Below, piece after piece: positions 44,822 through 52,951 of a stretch of DNA of 64,000 nucleotides; the stretch's first letter is position 1; every line of letters begins with the position of its first letter. Under the pieces are notes generated by a model that was given only the letters and a program-made list of their open reading frames with translations, ran no database searches and was not told where the DNA came from. The position numbers and the translations under genes are program-made. This stretch comes from Sporomusaceae bacterium UBA7701 (GTDB taxonomy: Bacteria; Bacillota; Negativicutes; Sporomusales; UBA7701), in the NCBI GenBank assembly GCA_002482545.1, contig DLGF01000014.1, positions 269,268 to 333,267 of the forward strand. Direction: 5' to 3'.

Positions 44822-45313
44822 TTAAAAACCGTCCAGACCGGCCATTTCGCCGTCGCTTAATAGTTGGTCGCTGTCAAGAATGAGCTTGATATCGTCGCCC
44901 ACCTTGCCGATGGATTTTATAAAACGTTGCTGGTAAGCGCCGTTTACCTGCGGCGGGCACACGATGTCCTGCTCGGCGATGGCCAGAACCTCGGCCACCG
45001 TATCGACAATCAGGCCGATCGCCATCCCTTTGATATCGACGACAATGATGCAGGTCCGGTCGTTATACTCCCGCGGGGGCTTCCGGAACCTTAGCCGCAC
45101 GTCGATTACCGGAATGATCCGGCCCCGGAGGTTGATGATCCCCCGTACATGCTCCGGAAGGTCGGGAACTTCGGTAATGGTGTGCATACCGATGATTTCG
45201 GTGACATAGCGGATTTCAATCCCGTAAACCTCCGACCCCAGCGAGAAAGTAAGATATTTTCCGCTCAGCGTATCTTCCTCGGAATCCGGAAAAACTTCGA
45301 GTGCTTCCGCCAT
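44822..45313 (-). CDS. cheW: Chemotaxis coupling protein CheW
   Basis: A 163-residue CheW: YLTFSLGSEVYGIEIRYVTEII, VRGIINLRGRIIPVIDVRLRF, and MAIGLIVDTVAEVL are the standard landmarks. The protein couples receptors with CheA. The ATG at 45313 follows GAGAGGAG by 8 nt. It sits between cheA and mcp in the cluster. Confidence 0.95.
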   Translation of the reverse strand: MAEALEVFPDSEEDTLSGKYLTFSLGSEVYGIEIRYVTEIIGMHTITEVPDLPEHVRGIINLRGRIIPVIDVRLRFRKPPREYNDRTCIIVVDIKGMAIGLIVDTVAEVLAIAEQDIVCPPQVNGAYQQRFIKSIGKVGDDIKLILDSDQLLSDGEMAGLDGF

Positions 45314-45352
45314 ACTACAGCTCCTCTCTTTTCGCGTTTGGCCAACCCCTGT

Positions 45353-47401
45353 TTAACTGCAGCAGCCGCTGCCCATGCCGCCGACCAATCCAGACACGTC
45401 GAGGATCAGGCTGACGCTTCCGTCGCCCAGGAGAGTGCAGCCGGCGATCCCCTGGGTCTTTTTCAGGTATTTGGGAAGCGCCTTGACCACCACCTGCTGC
45501 TGGCCGAGCAGGGCGTCGGCGAAGAGGCATATCTTCTTGTCGTCGGCCTCGATCATGACCATAATCCCGTCCGGCAGGTCTTCGGCGGCGACTTGTATAC
45601 GGTAGCGCTCATACAGCCGGAGAATCGGGTAGCATTCCCCCCGCAGCATGATCATTTCGGCGCCGCCCGTGTCGCGGAAAGTCCGGTGCCCGCTAATCCG
45701 GAAAGACTCCCGGATACTGTTGATCGGTATGGTATAGATATTACGGCCGACCCGGATGTTCATTCCGTCAATGATGGCCAGGGTCAGAGGAATGCGGATG
45801 GTGATTGTCGTCTGGCAGCCCAGGCTGCTGTCGATATGGATGCTGCCGCCTATTTTTTCAATGTTCTGCGCCACCACGTCCATGCCGACGCCCCGTCCGG
45901 AGAACTCGGTCACCGTCTCCTTGGTCGAAAACCCGGGGTGAAGGATGAAGGAATAGACTTCCTTGTCGGTGAGGCTATTGTCAATTCCCTGCGTCAGTCC
46001 CCGTTCGACGGCCTTGGCCAGTATCTTTTCCCTGTCCAGGCCCCTCCCGTCGTCCTGCACCATGATCCAGACTTCCCCACCGGCGTTTTTGGCCTCCAGC
46101 CGCAATTTCCCCGCCGGGGGTTTTCCGGCCTGTTCCCGTTCCCCCGGTGATTCGATGCCATGATCAACCGCGTTGCGGATGAGGTGCATAAGCGGATCGG
46201 ACAAATGCTCGATGATATTCTTGTCGACTTCCGTTTCACCGCCGACAATCTCCAATTCGGCCTGCTTGTTGAGCTTTTTGTTCATATCCCGGACAATCCG
46301 GCTCGTCTTGTGGAAAGTGGCGGCAAGCGGCACCATCCGGATCGACATGACGACATCCTGCAGTTCGTCGGTAATTTTGCGAAGCTGCCTGGCGGCCTTA
46401 TAAAACCCGTCGAGAGGCAGGCCCCTGAGTTCGGGGTTCTGGGACACCATAGCCTCGGCGATGACCAGTTCGCCGACTAAATCCATCAGCAGGTCCATTT
46501 TGCCGACATTCACGCTGATAAAATTCTGCTTGCCCACGGCCTGGGTGCCGTCCGTCCCCTGGGCCGCAGTCGGAGCGGAAGCCTCCGGAACCGGCCCCTC
46601 CAGATCAATCGTCCTTTTCTTGGCGGCGGGAGGCTGGCCGGCGCCGGCGGGCTGAATCTCAAAGGATTTTAAAAACATGGTCCTGTCCAAAAACTCCCGG
46701 ATCTCCTCCAGCGTATTCCGGGAAGAAAAATAAAGCCTGAACCCTTCCCGCCTGATTGCTTCGGCATTGTCGTCATTGTCCAGGACATCCGGGGGCAAAT
46801 AGCGGATGTCCTCGGCAAATTCCTTCAGTTCATGCACCAGCATGAACGCCCGGACGTTTTCCATGCCGCAATCCTCATCGAAAAAGATACAAGCTTCATA
46901 AGTATTGACCCCGGCCTTTTCCGGCTTTTTGGCGCCGATGTAATACTGAACGGCATGGACGGAAGGGGCCGCCGCACAGGGCTGATCCGAACCGCAGCCC
47001 TTTAAAGCCTGCAGAAAGCACCGGATGCTCCCGATCATTTCTGCAGGATCGCCGTTCGGGTTATCCCCATTTTCCAGCTTGGCGATCTCGTTTCTGATGA
47101 AATCGGCGGCGCTCAGCACCATATCCGCCAGGGAGCTGTAATCCACCTCCCCGGGCTGCTCCTCCCGCAGGTAATAGAATACGTCTTCCAGCGCATGCGC
47201 CAGTTCGGCAATATTATCCAGCAGCATCATTGCCGCCGATCCCTTTATGGTATGCATCACGCGGAATACTTCGTTAATGGCCGCAGCAAGGCCGCCGGCT
47301 TTTTCCCCGTCCAGAATAATTCGCTCCAGTTGTTCGAGCAACTGGTTGGTCTCAAATACGAAGAGGCCCAGCACGGGGCTGTTGTTATTGCCGCCGGTCA
47401 A
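45353..47401 (-). CDS. cheA: Chemotaxis histidine kinase CheA
   Basis: 682 residues in the CheA order: P1 Hpt with His50 (VMHTIKGSAAM), a P2-like region (about 165-255, YEACIFFDEDCGMENVRAFML), P3 dimerisation (about 300-375), P4 ATPase with HLIRNAVDHGIE, DDGRGLD and GRGVGMDVV motifs, and a P5 CheW-like end. It phosphorylates CheY and CheB. The start is a TTG at 47401 preceded by GGGGGG. The C-terminus ends in GSGCCS. Confidence 0.95.
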   Translation of the reverse strand: MTGGNNNSPVLGLFVFETNQLLEQLERIILDGEKAGGLAAAINEVFRVMHTIKGSAAMMLLDNIAELAHALEDVFYYLREEQPGEVDYSSLADMVLSAADFIRNEIAKLENGDNPNGDPAEMIGSIRCFLQALKGCGSDQPCAAAPSVHAVQYYIGAKKPEKAGVNTYEACIFFDEDCGMENVRAFMLVHELKEFAEDIRYLPPDVLDNDDNAEAIRREGFRLYFSSRNTLEEIREFLDRTMFLKSFEIQPAGAGQPPAAKKRTIDLEGPVPEASAPTAAQGTDGTQAVGKQNFISVNVGKMDLLMDLVGELVIAEAMVSQNPELRGLPLDGFYKAARQLRKITDELQDVVMSIRMVPLAATFHKTSRIVRDMNKKLNKQAELEIVGGETEVDKNIIEHLSDPLMHLIRNAVDHGIESPGEREQAGKPPAGKLRLEAKNAGGEVWIMVQDDGRGLDREKILAKAVERGLTQGIDNSLTDKEVYSFILHPGFSTKETVTEFSGRGVGMDVVAQNIEKIGGSIHIDSSLGCQTTITIRIPLTLAIIDGMNIRVGRNIYTIPINSIRESFRISGHRTFRDTGGAEMIMLRGECYPILRLYERYRIQVAAEDLPDGIMVMIEADDKKICLFADALLGQQQVVVKALPKYLKKTQGIAGCTLLGDGSVSLILDVSGLVGGMGSGCCS

Positions 47402-47467
47402 TTTAATCCCCCCCTACAATCCGGTACTGCGCTCCTATATTTTCCAGGACGCATAAGGGAACTTGTT

Positions 47468-47824
47468 TCAACGAAACTTGCTCAAGCCCTTAATGACCTG
47501 TTCTTCCTTGAAAGGCTTGACGATAAAGCCCACTGCGCCGGCAATGACGGCCTCCTTAACGGTAGACTCCTGCCCCATGGCGGAAATCATCACCACCTTG
47601 GCGGCGGGGTCCTGCTGGATAATGCTCTTCAGGGCCGTTACCCCGTCCACTTCCGGCATGGTTATATCCATTGTGACCAGGTCCGGTTTGAGTTCGAGGT
47701 ACTTCCGAACCGCAACCGTGCCGTTTTCGGCTTCGCCCACAACTTCAAACCCATTGCGCTCCAGCATCATTTTCAGCGATACCCGAATAAACGAAGCGTC
47801 ATCCACGATCAGTACTTTTGCCAT
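47468..47824 (-). CDS. cheY: Chemotaxis response regulator CheY
   Basis: A 118-residue receiver: DD at residues 8-9, Asp53 (TMDITMPEVDG), Ser/Thr in MISAMGQ, Lys in VKPFKEE. It ends with the domain and has no DNA-binding part. ATG 47824 is preferred because GGGAGG lies 6 nt upstream, while the ATG two codons earlier overlaps it. It is the first gene behind the sigma-54 promoter at 47890-47906 and 67 nt upstream of cheA. Confidence 0.93.
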   Translation of the reverse strand: MAKVLIVDDASFIRVSLKMMLERNGFEVVGEAENGTVAVRKYLELKPDLVTMDITMPEVDGVTALKSIIQQDPAAKVVMISAMGQESTVKEAVIAGAVGFIVKPFKEEQVIKGLSKFR

Positions 47825-47889
47825 GGCCATCCTCCCACCCAATTCAAAATTTAGATAGCTTTTGCTCATTTCAATACAGAAAATATGTA

Positions 47890-47906
47890 CGCAAAAAACG
47901 TGCCAA
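47890..47906 (-). promoter_or_regulatory. Sigma-54 promoter of the chemosensory cluster
   Basis: On the minus strand: TTGGCAC (47900-47906), GTTTT, TTGCG (47890-47894), with the invariant GG and GC dinucleotides 10 nt apart. It lies about 66 nt upstream of cheY. The rest of the 450-bp gap up to the XRE gene holds no gene; no sigma-A promoter for either side is convincing, and no enhancer-binding protein gene is adjacent. Confidence 0.78.
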
Positions 47907-48274
47907 CAACCAGAACGTCGAATAAAGTCGAACTGGCGTCTTGACTTGCTTCGACCGCCCGGGAACCGCACGAAAAGGTACACGTAAACGCACAACCGCT
48001 CCCACCGGTTCAGGCCTTTCCTGCCCCTGGAACCCCTGGATAAAAGGCCGGCAACCGGAGAAATTCGGAAAGGTCCCCTGGAAAAAGCGCCATACCAGCC
48101 TAATTGCCCTGGAAAATAACTTGCATACTAATAAATATAAGTTCAATTTCCTTACGCCTTCACTACAGAGGATCATTTCCTATAGCGGAATTCATTATAC
48201 TATTGTGGTATTTCGATTGCCATCGACAAATTCCTGCAAGATTAACCAAATCTTTACATAAGGAGGAATGTATT

Positions 48275-48871
48275 GTGAGATTTGGCAAGATGGTGAAAAA
48301 ATGCCGGACCAATCGCGATCTATCCTTGAAGGATCTGTCGCAGTTGTCCGGCGTGAGCACCTCGATGCTATCCCAAATTGAGCGGGAAGAGAAAATTCCC
48401 ACCATCCGGGTGGCGGCCCAAATTGCCGAGGCTTTGGGCACTTCTCTTTCCTCTATGCTGGACGAGCCCCCCCCTGCGCGGGTTTGCCTGGTGCGCCGAA
48501 GCGAACGCAAACAGTTCATCCAGAGCGAGCAGCATCTCACCCGGCAGCTCCTGTCGCCCTTCCGCGCGGCCAATCCCTTGGAAGTCTCCTTTTGTACTCT
48601 ATCCGCCGAGGCCACTACCAGCCTTCTGCCTCCCCATCGGCCCGGGGTGAAGGAGATCCTGGTTGTTGCCAGCGGACAGGCCCGGCTCCTTCTCGACGGC
48701 GAGGCGTACTTCCTGGATACGGGGGACGCAATCTGCTTTGCGGCGGATGTGCTGCACGAAATGGTCAATGACACGGCCACGCCTTGCGAGTTCTATCTCA
48801 TCGTGTACCGGGGAAGCGGGGCCGCCGCCGCTCCGGCGCCGGCAAAATCGCCTAGCGCCTCCCGCGGCTGA
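48275..48871 (+). CDS. XRE-family regulator with cupin domain
   Basis: A 198-residue repressor-type regulator: helix-turn-helix at residues 5-60 (LSLKDLSQLSGVSTSMLSQIE) and a cupin_2 barrel (about 90-180; PPHRPGVKEILVVASGQARLLLDGEAYFLDTGD). This group senses small molecules or metals through the cupin; known relatives regulate amino acid, polyamine or antibiotic genes. The C-terminal tail is Ala/Pro-rich. GTG 48275 follows AGGAGG by 8 nt. It is divergent from the che cluster and could regulate it, but nothing proves that. Confidence 0.9.
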   Translation: MRFGKMVKKCRTNRDLSLKDLSQLSGVSTSMLSQIEREEKIPTIRVAAQIAEALGTSLSSMLDEPPPARVCLVRRSERKQFIQSEQHLTRQLLSPFRAANPLEVSFCTLSAEATTSLLPPHRPGVKEILVVASGQARLLLDGEAYFLDTGDAICFAADVLHEMVNDTATPCEFYLIVYRGSGAAAAPAPAKSPSASRG

Positions 48872-48938
48872 AGCATGGCGCGGGTTTGCGCCGGATGCGC
48901 CCGCAGCTAAGGTCATGCAAGCGGCGCCACCATGAAGA

Positions 48939-48977
48939 AAGGAGTATAACCGCAGAAAGGTCTGGGTTATACTCCTT
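48939..48977. terminator. 13-bp terminator
   Basis: Arms AAGGAGTATAACC (48939-48951) and GGTTATACTCCTT (48965-48977), T-rich on the plus side; serves the XRE gene and probably the converging small gene. Confidence 0.8.
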
Positions 48978-48989
48978 CTTTATTTCGTA

Positions 48990-49190
48990 CTATTTGCTAT
49001 AGGTCCGCATATAGCGGGACCCAAGTCGCTCGTACTTTTCCAGTACCGCCACCGCGGCGCGACACTGCCGGCGGTTGCCCGGGTCCGGGCGTTCGGTACC
49101 GGTAGCCGTTTCCAGCATCCGCCGGATCTCGAAATTCCGGTAGCCAAGAAACGACAGCTTCCGGGAAAGTTCCCGAATGCGAAATTCCAT
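48990..49190 (-). CDS. Small basic protein, unknown
   Basis: 66 residues, strongly basic, mainly helical by appearance (MEFRIRELSRKLSFLGYRN... then AAVAVLEKYERLGSRYM). The ATG at 49190 has a very good AGGAGGAGGG upstream, which supports it as real. I do not recognise a family. It is a single gene next to a terminator. Confidence 0.6.
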   Translation of the reverse strand: MEFRIRELSRKLSFLGYRNFEIRRMLETATGTERPDPGNRRQCRAAVAVLEKYERLGSRYMRTYSK

Positions 49191-49375
49191 TGCTATCCCT
49201 CCTCCTAATGCACATTGGTAATACGGCGCATTCACGCCGCCAGCCGCTTACCGTTGACTATTACCAATACTGTACAGGGGTAGAGGCGAATTGGGGATTA
49301 CTCGCTGGTCTAAACCACGTTATCAGGTGTTTCGGTAATCAATCCTGTTTAGGATACCATAACAGAAAGGATGTG

Positions 49376-49702
49376 TCAATAGCCCGCCTGGTCCTTGGGT
49401 CCTCGCCACAAGTGAGCCCGCATGTTGATGCAGCCTTGCCGGTTGAAGGTTACGCCCTCCGCCTCCAGCAGCGCTCTTTGCATGCCGGGGCCGAAGATAT
49501 GCAGCGGCGCCAGCTGCCCCGCCCTGTTGACCACCCGGTGGCAGGGAAGCCGCAGTTCCCGCGGGACGCTATGCATGGCCCAGCCTACCGTCCGCGCGGC
49601 GCGGGGATTTCCGGTCAAGGCCGCGATCTGCCCGTAAGTTGCGACACGGCCTTCCGGAATCTGGGCCACCAGTCGATAAATGTTGCGATATAGTTCGTTC
49701 AC
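49376..49702 (-). CDS. Short MGMT-like DNA repair protein (methyltransferase domain only)
   Basis: 108 residues that match only the C-terminal DNA-binding/active-site domain of O6-alkylguanine-DNA alkyltransferases: VAQIPEGRVATYGQIAALTG, ARTVGWAMHS and the active motif PCHRVV with Cys54. Alkyltransferase-like proteins of similar size have Trp in place of that Cys; here the Cys is present, so real alkyl transfer is possible. The GTG at 49702 has GGGGGAG 8 nt upstream and lies 17 nt after the C69 peptidase stop (49719), so they are coupled. Confidence 0.82.
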   Translation of the reverse strand: MNELYRNIYRLVAQIPEGRVATYGQIAALTGNPRAARTVGWAMHSVPRELRLPCHRVVNRAGQLAPLHIFGPGMQRALLEAEGVTFNRQGCINMRAHLWRGPKDQAGY

Positions 49703-49718
49703 TGCCGGCTCCCCCGGA

Positions 49719-51614
49719 TTATCGGGGAGATTCGTCGCCCTGAGGGCGCTTTCGTCCGGCTGGACCGCCGAGTCCGCCCGCCGTTTCATAGCCCCGGCGG
49801 CTGCCGGCTTCTTCCCGGGCGTCCACGTCCAGCCGGGCCACCAGCCGCTTGCCGTCCCGCGTCTTCCCGGAAAGCCACAGGTCGATGCGGCCCGGCGGCA
49901 TGTCCTCGGTAAGGTCGGCTGCCTTGAAAACGGCCGTCAGTTCGGCTTTGCCCCGCTGCACGACCTGGACCGGCTTGGCCCAGGTGTCCGGCTTGCGGTA
50001 CGCCGGCCCCAACAATAGGGCATCGGTATCGATGTCGCTGATCCCAAAGCCGTCTTCGGCCCGGAAGACCACGGAAAAGAGACCTTCTTTGTCACCGGGC
50101 AGAAGAACGGGATCCGGCAGGTGCGGCGTCGGGCCGGCCAGCCGGAGCGCCATCTCGCGGGCCGCTTCGTGCACTCTGGCGGCTTGCAGCGCCGAGTAGC
50201 GGGTGAGGTACTCCCGGCCTTGGTCCCGGTCCTCCCGGTAAAGGGCAGCGGCTTCGGCCTCGATCGCCGCCTGGTTGGCCTGCCAGCCTTCTTCCATGGC
50301 CGCCCACGCCTCCCGGATTTCCGGCGCGCGGCCCCGGTAATCGGGATCAATCAGGTTCTGCAAATCCTGGAAAGTCCACCAGGCCCGGCCGGCCTGGTGA
50401 CTGTAGTCGGTTTCAACGGGCCTGAAGTGGGTCCTTGCGCCTTCATCCCCGCTCAGCCAGCCGTATTCCTCAGGCACCTGGTTAATCCCCAGGTACCAGG
50501 GAACAAAGGGATTGATGCACGGGCGGCCGGAGGCCCGCCAGATAACGGTAAAATCGGGATTGTCGCGGAATTCGACAACAGCGCTGTCTACGGTGGTGCC
50601 GGTGCAAATTACGCGATTTTTCGTGTAGTGGGGGGAAGGATTTCCTTCGCCGCTCAGGTCATCGGGGGTTCCCTCATAATGGGTCCTGAGGATGGCCTTG
50701 ACGTCGGCCAGGCCGATTTTCCGGCCGGGCTTTACGCCGAACGGCAAGGTCCCGCCGTCGAAGTCCCGCCCGGTGGCAAACCGGATGGCATGACGGTGGC
50801 GGAAGGTATTGACGGGGTGTTCGTAGCGCTCCTCATTCTGAAAAGCCCTGGCGAAGTCGAAATCCCGGCCGTCCGGCGACTGCGGAGCGTGCCAGCCCCG
50901 CTGGACGGCATAGTCGATCAGGCCGGGCGATAGCAAATAATTTTCCTTGTCGCGAAGATCGATGTTCCGGATGGTGTAATGGTTGGGGATGAGCGCCACC
51001 TCGTCGTCAGCCACCCGTTTAGCGATATAATGCTTGCCGTTTACGGCCTGGAGCATCCATCCTTCATCCTTGTCGACGATCTGATAAGAGCGCCCGGAGG
51101 CCGCATAGCCATACTCATCCAGCAGGCGGGCGGCGATTTCCACGCCCTCTCGGGCTGTCCGGGCCCGCTCGGCGACAATCCGCCTGAGGCCGTAACCGAT
51201 GCCGCCTTCCGTGAGCTCTGGCCTGTCTTCCCGCGACGGGCCGCAGTTGTCGCTGGTGACGCCCACGCCCCATTCATTTACAAAAAAATCGCAATAGGAA
51301 ATGCCGGGATAAGGGGCCCGAGCCTCCGACCAAAAATAAGCCCAGGTTTCCGACGCCTGGGGTATTTCCGCCAGCCCTTCCTCGAAGACGATTTTAGCGC
51401 CCGGCTCATGCCGGCGGCGGGGCACCTTATACAACTGCATAACCAAACGGCCGGAGGTATCTTCGTTATGGCCGAGGATGACCCGGCCGGTAGCGGACGC
51501 TTTTTTGCCCACAATGACGGAAAAACAGGCTTCAGCCTTCCGGCCTGTCGCGAGGAGGACCAGCGATGCCAATAGCATGATCGCCGCCACCTGGCCCAAT
51601 ACAGCAACATCCAT
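49719..51614 (-). CDS. Secreted C69-family dipeptidase
   Basis: A 631-residue peptidase U34/C69. The N-terminal hydrophobic stretch (about 5-23) ends at a signal cleavage-like AEA-Cys30; the new N-terminal Cys (CFSVIVGKKASATG) is the catalytic nucleophile of this Ntn-hydrolase family. Other family landmarks are GHNEDTSGR, FFVNEWGVGVTSDN, GGIGYGLRRIV and EGWMLQAVNGKHYIAKRV. Most bacterial members cleave dipeptides. ATG 51614 has GGAG 9 nt upstream; ATG 51623 is too near. It has an AT-rich upstream with TATAAT near 51715 and is followed by the MGMT-like gene. Confidence 0.88.
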   Translation of the reverse strand: MDVAVLGQVAAIMLLASLVLLATGRKAEACFSVIVGKKASATGRVILGHNEDTSGRLVMQLYKVPRRRHEPGAKIVFEEGLAEIPQASETWAYFWSEARAPYPGISYCDFFVNEWGVGVTSDNCGPSREDRPELTEGGIGYGLRRIVAERARTAREGVEIAARLLDEYGYAASGRSYQIVDKDEGWMLQAVNGKHYIAKRVADDEVALIPNHYTIRNIDLRDKENYLLSPGLIDYAVQRGWHAPQSPDGRDFDFARAFQNEERYEHPVNTFRHRHAIRFATGRDFDGGTLPFGVKPGRKIGLADVKAILRTHYEGTPDDLSGEGNPSPHYTKNRVICTGTTVDSAVVEFRDNPDFTVIWRASGRPCINPFVPWYLGINQVPEEYGWLSGDEGARTHFRPVETDYSHQAGRAWWTFQDLQNLIDPDYRGRAPEIREAWAAMEEGWQANQAAIEAEAAALYREDRDQGREYLTRYSALQAARVHEAAREMALRLAGPTPHLPDPVLLPGDKEGLFSVVFRAEDGFGISDIDTDALLLGPAYRKPDTWAKPVQVVQRGKAELTAVFKAADLTEDMPPGRIDLWLSGKTRDGKRLVARLDVDAREEAGSRRGYETAGGLGGPAGRKRPQGDESPR

Positions 51615-51870
51615 TTCGTCCATCTCCTCTCTTTCCCTATTGGATTTCGCCGCTTGCCTATTCTTTCCTTGCGGCCTGAAATAAAAAAAATCGCCAAGCA
51701 AAAAGGTTTTTTATATATTATATAGAATTTATTGATATTGAGCGAACCTGATTTACCTTTTGGCGCATCTTATCTCTCGCTCAGCCTTGGGACATCCCGG
51801 GGCTATTTTTTATCCCCGTTTCCAGCCCTGGAGGAAAAACACCGCATCATCGCGGGGCTGGGGCCCATAT

Positions 51871-52824
51871 TCAGCTTTGCGCTTTTTCCAGGTGCTTAAA
51901 AACATAGGGAACGAGGGAGGCCAGCGGTTGCTGGTAGAGGATAAAGAGCGTCATCGGCACAGCTACCTGGGGCGGAAAATGCGTGAGGGCCAGGACCAGT
52001 CCTGAGCTGATGTTCCGGAGACCGACATTGTAGATCATGGCCAGTGTGATTTCCCGGGTCCTGTTCGGCACGGCGAAGGAGCCCCAATAGCCGATGGCGT
52101 AGGCCAGGACAACCAGGAACAAGGTTACCAGCGCCATTTTCAGCACCGATACGTTCCAGCTCATCGCCGGCACGACCAGGGCGGCGTTGATGAGAATGAC
52201 CGACGAAAAAGCTATTTTGGATGTAACGCCGCCAAAGCCTTTCGAAAATGCCGCCGCCTTGCCGTCGGTGACGTCGTGAAGGAGCATTCCCGCCAAACTG
52301 GGGATGGTGATCATCCAGAGAAGTTGCCAAGCCATCTGCCCGTAGTCGATCGCCAGCGACTTGCCGACGGTCAGCATGAAAAAGAACGGCAGCAGCACAG
52401 GCACGATCAGCGTGTCGAGGGTGACCGTCACCAGCGACACGGCGACATCGCCCTGAGTCAGCGACGTCCAGATAATCGACGTAACGCCGACCGGTATCGA
52501 AGCGCTGATCAGATAGCCGGTGCGAATGTTGGCATCGTCCGGAAAGAACAGGTACCCCACTCCCCAGGCAATGAGCGGCGTGACGATATGCACCAGCGCC
52601 AGCGCCCACAGAGGAATCCACGGACGGCTGAGCACCCGGGCAAATTGCCGCATGCTGGTTTCCAGCGCCGTGACAAAGGTCATATAGGCGAACAATGCTA
52701 TCACGCCGACCCGCAGGGAAGGCGAGTCGGAAATCGGCACAACAAACCCAAGGGCCAGCGCAACCAAGGCCAGAAGAAACATCCGCTTCCCCAGCCAGGC
52801 ATTCCAGGCAGCAAACAATTGCAT
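51871..52824 (-). CDS. BASS/SBF-family sodium:organic anion symporter
   Basis: A 317-residue membrane protein with about nine to ten helices. Landmarks of the bile acid:Na+ symporter/ArsB-like superfamily: ALFAYMTFVTALETS, ISASIPVGVTSIIWTSLTQGD, LDTLIVPVLLPFF, and NVGLRNISSGLVLAL. Bacterial members transport bile acids, pantoate, pyruvate or other organic anions. ATG 52824 follows GGGGGATTAGCTG. It has no operon partners; the substrate is unknown. Confidence 0.85.
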   Translation of the reverse strand: MQLFAAWNAWLGKRMFLLALVALALGFVVPISDSPSLRVGVIALFAYMTFVTALETSMRQFARVLSRPWIPLWALALVHIVTPLIAWGVGYLFFPDDANIRTGYLISASIPVGVTSIIWTSLTQGDVAVSLVTVTLDTLIVPVLLPFFFMLTVGKSLAIDYGQMAWQLLWMITIPSLAGMLLHDVTDGKAAAFSKGFGGVTSKIAFSSVILINAALVVPAMSWNVSVLKMALVTLFLVVLAYAIGYWGSFAVPNRTREITLAMIYNVGLRNISSGLVLALTHFPPQVAVPMTLFILYQQPLASLVPYVFKHLEKAQS

Positions 52825-52896
52825 CAGCTAATCCCCCAATCCGGTATATTATCGCGCCCGCACGCCCCGAACATCCTATATAGTATAAACAAATAC

Positions 52897-52921
52897 CGGT
52901 CCGGACGTTAGTGCCGGACCG
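52897..52921 (-). terminator. Terminator of the GGDEF gene
   Basis: 8-bp stem CGGTCCGG / CCGGACCG with a 9-nt loop, T-rich on the minus strand afterwards (and on the plus strand). Confidence 0.7.
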
Positions 52922-52951
52922 TTAATATTTCTTTTATTTTTTTAACGGGCA

